Source: an uncultured Blautia sp. (GTDB lineage Bacteria > Bacillota > Clostridia > Lachnospirales > Lachnospiraceae). Taken from it: a stretch of 34,821 bases of DNA. The notes beneath the pieces were generated by a model that was not told the origin of the DNA, did no database searches, and worked only from the letters and a program-made list of their open reading frames with translations. Below, piece after piece: positions 30,414 through 34,821 of this stretch. The stretch lies in contig CAKROW010000025.1 of assembly GCA_934373235.1 (NCBI GenBank), forward strand, positions 1-34,821, written 5' to 3'. Position 1 is the stretch's first letter. The number at the start of each line of letters is the position of its first letter. Both the position numbers and the translations under genes were made by a program.

Positions 30414-31736
30414 ATGAGCGATATCAGATATACAGGAAACTGGGATTCTGTAAAACAGCACACAGTTCCAAAATGGTATGAAGACTGCAAATTTGGTATT
30501 TTTATCCATTGGGGAATTTATTCTGTACCTGCCTTTGCACCGCATACATGGGAGTTAGGTGAGGTTGATTCAAAGGAGTGGTTCGCAGATAATCCGTATG
30601 CAGAGTGGTATTATAATTCTCTGAATATCGGTAAAGGACCGACTTATGAGCACCATATTGAGAAATATGGAAAAGATTTTAAATATGAAGATTTTATTCC
30701 TATGTGGAAAGCTGAGAAATGGGATCCTGCACAGTGGGCAGAGATTTTTAAAGAAGCAGGCGCACAGTATATTGTACTGACAACCAAGCATCATGATGGC
30801 TTCTGCCTTTTCCCGAGCAAATATACTCATTTCAATTCTGTTGAGATGGGCCCGAAGAGAAATATCACAGGCGAGCTGACAGACGCAGTGCGTAATGCAG
30901 GAATGAAAATGGGTCTGTATTATTCAGGACTGATCGACTGGCAGTATGCAAATGATCCGATTTTTGAGGATGACGATCTTTTTGGAACTGCAAGCCCTAC
31001 ATTTGCCTATGCAGACTATTCATATAATCAGATGATGGAGCTTGTAGATGATTACGGCCCAAGTGTATTCTGGAATGATATCGGATGGCCGAAACAGAGC
31101 GAAGAAATGATGCCGTATTTCCTGGCTCATTACTATAATACAGTAAAAGAAGGCGTGGTAGATGACCGTTTCAATGGCCGTTATCATGATTTCCTCACAA
31201 AAGAGTACAAATCCGGCTCTGTAAACAGATCAGAGAAATGGGAGATGTGCCGTGGAATGGGACTTTCCTTTGGATATAATGCCAATGAAGGCGAGGATCA
31301 GATTATCTCTGTACCGGATCTTATTTCCCTTCTTGTTGGAACTGTTGCAAATAACGGAAATCTTCTTCTTAATATCGGACCAAAGGCTGATGGAACAATT
31401 CCGGAGGAACAGGTAAGACGTCTGAAGATTCTTGGCGGATGGCTGAATGTAAACGGCGATGGAATTTACGGAACACGCTGCAGTGACCGTGAGTCCGAGA
31501 TCCTGGAAAGCGGAATAGAGCTTCATTATACACAGAAGGACGGAAATCTCTATGTATTTGCAGATCACCTGAAAGAGGGTGCGAATGAATTCCTGATCAA
31601 AGGATATCACGGACAGCTTAGGCCTCTTGACGGAAGTGTTCAGATGGAAACTGAGGACACAACAGATGGCCTTAAGGTTAAGATTGCAAATTACAGAGAA
31701 GATCTGTATATTGTAGGAATGACCAGTAAGAATTAA
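30414..31736 (+). CDS. Alpha-L-fucosidase, GH29 (third of three)
   Basis: A 440-residue enzyme without signal peptide. GH29 landmarks are FGIFIHWGIYSVPAFAPHTW (27-46), TKHHDGFCLFPSKYT (H126/H127), the nucleophile D222 in SVFWNDIGWP and LLLNIGPKADG. Its WNDIGWP nucleophile loop and the HTWELGEVDSKEWF insertion match typical broad-specificity GH29 enzymes. A GGGAGGG site precedes the ATG. The gene ends at a strong terminator, closing the locus. Confidence 0.93.
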   Translation: MSDIRYTGNWDSVKQHTVPKWYEDCKFGIFIHWGIYSVPAFAPHTWELGEVDSKEWFADNPYAEWYYNSLNIGKGPTYEHHIEKYGKDFKYEDFIPMWKAEKWDPAQWAEIFKEAGAQYIVLTTKHHDGFCLFPSKYTHFNSVEMGPKRNITGELTDAVRNAGMKMGLYYSGLIDWQYANDPIFEDDDLFGTASPTFAYADYSYNQMMELVDDYGPSVFWNDIGWPKQSEEMMPYFLAHYYNTVKEGVVDDRFNGRYHDFLTKEYKSGSVNRSEKWEMCRGMGLSFGYNANEGEDQIISVPDLISLLVGTVANNGNLLLNIGPKADGTIPEEQVRRLKILGGWLNVNGDGIYGTRCSDRESEILESGIELHYTQKDGNLYVFADHLKEGANEFLIKGYHGQLRPLDGSVQMETEDTTDGLKVKIANYREDLYIVGMTSKN

Positions 31737-31767
31737 TAACGAAATCTTATATATAACCTGACCTGTT

Positions 31768-31812
31768 ACAGCAGAGGAAACCGTGAGAAGTGGATTTCCT
31801 CTGCTGTTTTTT
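31768..31812 (+). terminator. Terminator of the fucosidase operon
   Basis: A perfect 13-bp stem (31768-31780 with 31795-31807) followed by six T. Confidence 0.92.
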
Positions 31813-31813
31813 G

Positions 31814-31842
31814 TTGACATTCCAATTTGCATAATTCATAAT
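31814..31842 (+). promoter_or_regulatory. Promoter of the two-component genes
   Basis: TTGACA (31814-31819), 17-base spacer, CATAAT (31837-31842), directly after the preceding terminator. A perfect 7-bp hairpin TAGCCGT/ACGGCTA (31867-31883) lies in the leader. Confidence 0.7.
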
Positions 31843-31911
31843 TAACAACAGCAGAATAAACAATAATAGCCGTTGCACGGCTATGAGCATATATACAGAA
31901 GGGGAGATGTT

Positions 31912-32628
31912 ATGAGCAGGGAACATGTGTTGATCGTGGAAGATGATCCGGATATCAGAGAGGGTGTCCGTATTCTTCTTGAGAGTGAAGATTATGTGGT
32001 AGATGAAGCAGAGGATGGAAGAGAGGGGATGGATAAACTGTCTTCCAAGACGGATCTTGTGATCCTGGATGTAATGATGCCGGGGTTGTCAGGAATCCGC
32101 ACCTGTGAGGAGATCCGTAAGATCTCCAATGTGCCTGTGCTTTTTCTTACTGCCAAAGCACAGGAATCAGATAAGCTTCTTGGCCTGATGGCAGGAGGTG
32201 ACGATTATCTTGCCAAGCCGTTTTCCTATGTGGAGCTTCTGGGAAGGGTAAAGGCCCTTCTGAGGAGATACAAGGTCTATATGGGAAAGGATGAGATGGC
32301 CAATGTGATAAAGAGTGAATATCTGGAGGTGGATTATATCAAGATCCACAAGTTTTATAATGAGGTGTTTATTGATGGCAAGCTTGCAGATCTGTCGGAG
32401 ACAGAGTATCGGATACTTCTTCTGATGATGCAGTTTCCGGGAAAGGTTTTTTCCGCACAGAATATCTATGAGAGTGTCTGGAATGAGCCATATTATTATT
32501 CCTGTAATGGAACTGTTACGGTACATATCCGTAATCTCCGTGTAAAAGTAGAAAAAGATCCCCGCAATCCTGTGCACATAAAGACAGTGTGGGGAAAGGG
32601 GTACCGTTTTGAAAGCAGGGATGTTTAG
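31912..32628 (+). CDS. OmpR/PhoB-family response regulator
   Basis: A 238-residue transcription factor. The receiver domain has D11/D12, phosphorylated D53 in LVILDVMMPG, T80 and K102. The C-terminal winged helix includes LSETEYRILLLMMQFPGKVFS and TVTVHIRNLRVKVEKDP with a final GKGYRFE. It is phosphorylated by the kinase encoded next. GGGGAG 5 bases upstream sets the ATG at 31912 rather than the TTG at 31873. Targets are unknown; adjacency to the fucosidase operon is suggestive only. Confidence 0.93.
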   Translation: MSREHVLIVEDDPDIREGVRILLESEDYVVDEAEDGREGMDKLSSKTDLVILDVMMPGLSGIRTCEEIRKISNVPVLFLTAKAQESDKLLGLMAGGDDYLAKPFSYVELLGRVKALLRRYKVYMGKDEMANVIKSEYLEVDYIKIHKFYNEVFIDGKLADLSETEYRILLLMMQFPGKVFSAQNIYESVWNEPYYYSCNGTVTVHIRNLRVKVEKDPRNPVHIKTVWGKGYRFESRDV

Positions 32629-33922
32629 AAGATGTTCGCTTTATCTTAAGCTGGTATTTCTTCTGCTGGTTGCCATGATCTGTGCGCTTCTGGCATTTAC
32701 GGGGATGGATCATATAGGAGAACTTATGATTGTCCGTAAGTGCTATGAATCGTCCGAATATGATAAAAAAAAGGATGCACAGTATGTAAAAAAGCTGCAG
32801 GCATATATTACGGAGAATCAGGTAAGCACGGATAATCTTGACAAGGTGAGAGAATGGGTCAGGCATAACAGTATCGTTACCATAAGAATTTATTACGATG
32901 ATATTCTTATCTACGATTCGGAGTACTCTGATGAAGAATTAAGAGAAGAAAATATCAGTGCGGATTTTTATGACTGGAATGATTATTATGACCTTCAGTT
33001 TGTCAATGGAACCGGAAAGGTAAGCATTTATGGAGCTTATGATATCCAGATTGAAAATTATGTGCTGATGGGTTCTCTTATCTGTGGCTTTGTGGTATTT
33101 ATTTTTGTCGTGCTTCTGGGCGTGAGACGAAAGATCAGTTATATTGTGAAGTTGAAAGATGAGATTGAGATCCTGGAAGGCGGAAAGCTGGAATACAGGC
33201 TCACAGTAAAGGGAAATGATGAACTGGGGGAACTGGCAGAAGGCCTGGATGCCATGCGCAGATCTTTTAAGGATCACGTAGAGCAGGAAGCAGAAATTGT
33301 TCAGGAAAACCAGCATGTGATAACGGAAATGTCCCATGACCTGCGAACACCCATAACCTCCATTATGCTCTATACGGAAATCCTCAAAAAAGGTGCGTAT
33401 GAGGACAATGCACAGTTACAGGATTATCTGGACCGGATCGACGGGAAGTCCAGAAGGCTGAAGCAGTTGATCGACAATCTTTTTGAGTATTCTCTTGTGA
33501 CCGGAAAGAAAGAGGTGTCTCTGGAGGAACCGGAAAGCAGCAGCGTGGTTTTTTATGATATTGTTTCTGAAACCTGCAGTTATCTGGGACAGAGAGGTTT
33601 TGAACTGGAATTTCAGGGAGACTGGACAGAAAGAAAGATCCGTTTTTCTTCTGATTATATAACCAGGATACTTGATAATATCATTTCCAATATCATCAAG
33701 TATGCAGATCCGGAGAAACCGATACAGATATGTATGGATCAGACAGATAAAGAGCTGACTCTGGCTGTTGCGAATAAGGTCCGGATGCCGGATGAAAAAA
33801 CAGAAAGCACAGGCATTGGTCTTCAGAGCATCCGGAATATGATGAAACAGATGAATGGACGATGCAGCGTGGAACAGGATAAAGAAAATTTTTCCATTGT
33901 ATTGATTTTTCCTTTTGTATGA
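32609..33922 (+). CDS. Sensor histidine kinase
   Basis: A 437-residue membrane kinase. Two transmembrane helices (about 11-31 and 151-171) enclose a 120-residue acidic outer domain, followed by a HAMP linker and the dimerisation helix with H243 (EMSHDLRTPITS). The ATPase part has the N box ILDNIISNIIKYA and the G box STGIGLQSI. A TTG start at 32609 overlaps the regulator gene by 20 bases and has AAAGGGG 7 bases before; the ATG at 32621 has a poor site. The overlap implies coupled translation. The outer domain fits no ligand family I can name. Confidence 0.9.
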   Translation: MKAGMFRRCSLYLKLVFLLLVAMICALLAFTGMDHIGELMIVRKCYESSEYDKKKDAQYVKKLQAYITENQVSTDNLDKVREWVRHNSIVTIRIYYDDILIYDSEYSDEELREENISADFYDWNDYYDLQFVNGTGKVSIYGAYDIQIENYVLMGSLICGFVVFIFVVLLGVRRKISYIVKLKDEIEILEGGKLEYRLTVKGNDELGELAEGLDAMRRSFKDHVEQEAEIVQENQHVITEMSHDLRTPITSIMLYTEILKKGAYEDNAQLQDYLDRIDGKSRRLKQLIDNLFEYSLVTGKKEVSLEEPESSSVVFYDIVSETCSYLGQRGFELEFQGDWTERKIRFSSDYITRILDNIISNIIKYADPEKPIQICMDQTDKELTLAVANKVRMPDEKTESTGIGLQSIRNMMKQMNGRCSVEQDKENFSIVLIFPFV

Positions 33923-33924
33923 AA

Positions 33925-33997
33925 AAATATGATAAAGAAGAGCACGGCTTTCAAATTCCTCACGGTTTTTTGGAAGCTGTTCTTTTTTCATATCCTG
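33925..33997 (+). terminator. Imperfect hairpin, possible terminator of the two-component operon
   Basis: Two imperfectly complementary arms (about 33925-33952 with 33973-33997), the second containing six T. The remainder of 33998-34110 shows no gene. Confidence 0.4.
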
Positions 33998-34110
33998 AAG
34001 GAGCTGGTGGTTTCTGTGAATTTTTCTTTCCATATTAAACTTCCTGATCTGCAAAAAAACTGCGGGGCAGCAGACCGTTGAATAGTTATAAAAATTCTTT
34101 GTAAAACACC

Positions 34111-34140
34111 TTGACAAGGCGCATATTTACGGTCTATAAT
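34111..34140 (+). promoter_or_regulatory. rpsL promoter
   Basis: TTGACA (34111-34116), 18-base spacer, TATAAT (34135-34140): both boxes are consensus, as expected of a ribosomal-protein operon. The leader to 34250 has a CCATGG-GGAAAA-CCATGG hairpin at 34209-34226. Confidence 0.9.
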
Positions 34141-34250
34141 GAGCAAGCGTGCGAAAGAAACGTTATATTTTCGTATGCCATGAATTAAAATAGCAACCGC
34201 AAGGCCCCATGGGGAAAACCATGGAGAAATAAATCGGGAGGTGAAATGGA

Positions 34251-34670
34251 ATGCCAACATTCAACCAGTTAGTAAGAAAGGGTCGTCAGACATCTGTTAA
34301 GAAATCTACAGCACCGGCTCTTCAGAAAACATTTAACTCTTTAAGAAAGAAAGCAGTTGATCAGGCTGCTCCACAGAAACGTGGTGTTTGTACTGCTGTT
34401 AAGACAGCTACTCCTAAAAAGCCTAACTCAGCTCTTAGAAAGATCGCCAGAGTTCGTCTTTCCAACGGTATCGAGGTAACAAGCTACATTCCTGGAGAGG
34501 GACATAACCTTCAGGAGCACAGCGTTGTTCTTATCCGTGGAGGAAGAGTTAAGGACTTACCTGGTACAAGATACCATATCATCAGAGGTACTCTTGATAC
34601 AGCAGGTGTCGCTAACAGAAAACAGGCCCGTTCCAAATACGGTGCTAAGAGACCTAAGGTTAAAAAATAA
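34251..34670 (+). CDS. rpsL: Ribosomal protein S12
   Basis: A 139-residue basic protein of the small ribosomal subunit, in the decoding centre. The start MPTFNQLVRKGR, the TPKKPNSALRKIARVRLSNG loop and RGGRVKDLPGTRYH are unmistakable, including the lysines where streptomycin-resistance changes occur. GGGAGGTGA is the ribosome site. The codon choice differs from the neighbours (highly expressed gene). rpsG is expected after the window end. Confidence 0.98.
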   Translation: MPTFNQLVRKGRQTSVKKSTAPALQKTFNSLRKKAVDQAAPQKRGVCTAVKTATPKKPNSALRKIARVRLSNGIEVTSYIPGEGHNLQEHSVVLIRGGRVKDLPGTRYHIIRGTLDTAGVANRKQARSKYGAKRPKVKK

Positions 34671-34685
34671 TCTAACAGGTTCCGG

Positions 34686-34709
34686 CTTCTGATCGAAGAT
34701 GATCAGAAG
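34686..34709 (+). other. Hairpin after rpsL
   Basis: A perfect 9-bp stem CTTCTGATC/GATCAGAAG with a 6-base loop. There is no T run, so it is not a normal terminator. It may be a processing or stability hairpin before rpsG; the last 110 bases hold no visible gene. Confidence 0.55.
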
Positions 34710-34821
34710 GACTACAAAATATATTATTCATCTAATGTATTACTGCGGAAGACTATAAGGATTTGTACGGTATTCCATATACCCTGTCGGTTGCGGGTTA
34801 AATATAGGACCTTACCAGTGC

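Noticed and set aside
29384..30490. 368-residue minus-strand ORF
   Set aside because: Antisense of the second GH29 gene; no motif or ribosome site.

Overview
The window reads as chromosome from an anaerobic, spore-forming gut Firmicute, most likely a Lachnospiraceae (Blautia/Dorea-like). This is an inference from gene content: spore genes (spmB, spoIIID with a sigma-E-type promoter), a reverse rubrerythrin under a PerR-like regulator, a K+-dependent membrane pyrophosphatase, a T-box-controlled methionyl-tRNA synthetase and a fucosidase/ABC-sugar-transport locus. No plasmid, phage or insertion-sequence gene was seen.

Layout. 1-1.8 kb: tail of a Big2-domain protein, spmB, an HD hydrolase and a small unknown protein. 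1.8-4.3 kb: an oxidative-stress/iron block, with reverse rubrerythrin and perR leftward (each with its own promoter and a related palindromic operator over the predicted start site), then a DUF3793 protein and a flavodoxin rightward behind inverted repeats that could be a metal-regulator box. 4.5-5.8 kb: a two-gene ThrE-type threonine/serine exporter. 5.8-11.8 kb: a Met T-box leader, metG, the molybdenum-cofactor genes moaC-moaA-mog, a GC-rich palindromic element with 69-bp tandem repeats, and one ORF fusing a MOSC domain to a TatD nuclease. 11.9-14.9 kb: a macrodomain protein, a CobD/HisC-like PLP enzyme (leftward) and a ketopantoate-reductase-like protein. 15.0-18.4 kb: a membrane Ser/Thr kinase with three external SH3 repeats, followed at once by a secreted M14 carboxypeptidase. 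18.5-20.2 kb: a degenerate GGDEF-EAL protein. 20.3-22.3 kb: hppA leftward. 22.7-23.9 kb: a membrane-anchored HNH protein and spoIIID.

23.9-31.8 kb: a carbohydrate locus. A roughly 400-bp control region with four LacI-type operator-like sites precedes a substrate-binding protein, two permeases and three different GH29 alpha-L-fucosidases, none of which has a signal peptide. The simplest reading is import of intact fucosylated oligosaccharides and removal of fucose inside the cell. No ATPase gene is present, so the transporter probably uses a shared MsmX-type ATPase. 31.9-33.9 kb: an OmpR-type response regulator and histidine kinase. 34.1 kb to the end: the strong promoter and gene for ribosomal protein S12 (rpsL).

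The points most worth a second look are the MOSC-TatD fusion where tatD is expected after metG, the palindrome/tandem-repeat element beside it, the three-fucosidase locus with its four operators, and the kinase-SH3/M14 peptidase pair. All calls rest on reading motifs in the sequence; no database search or folding program was run.
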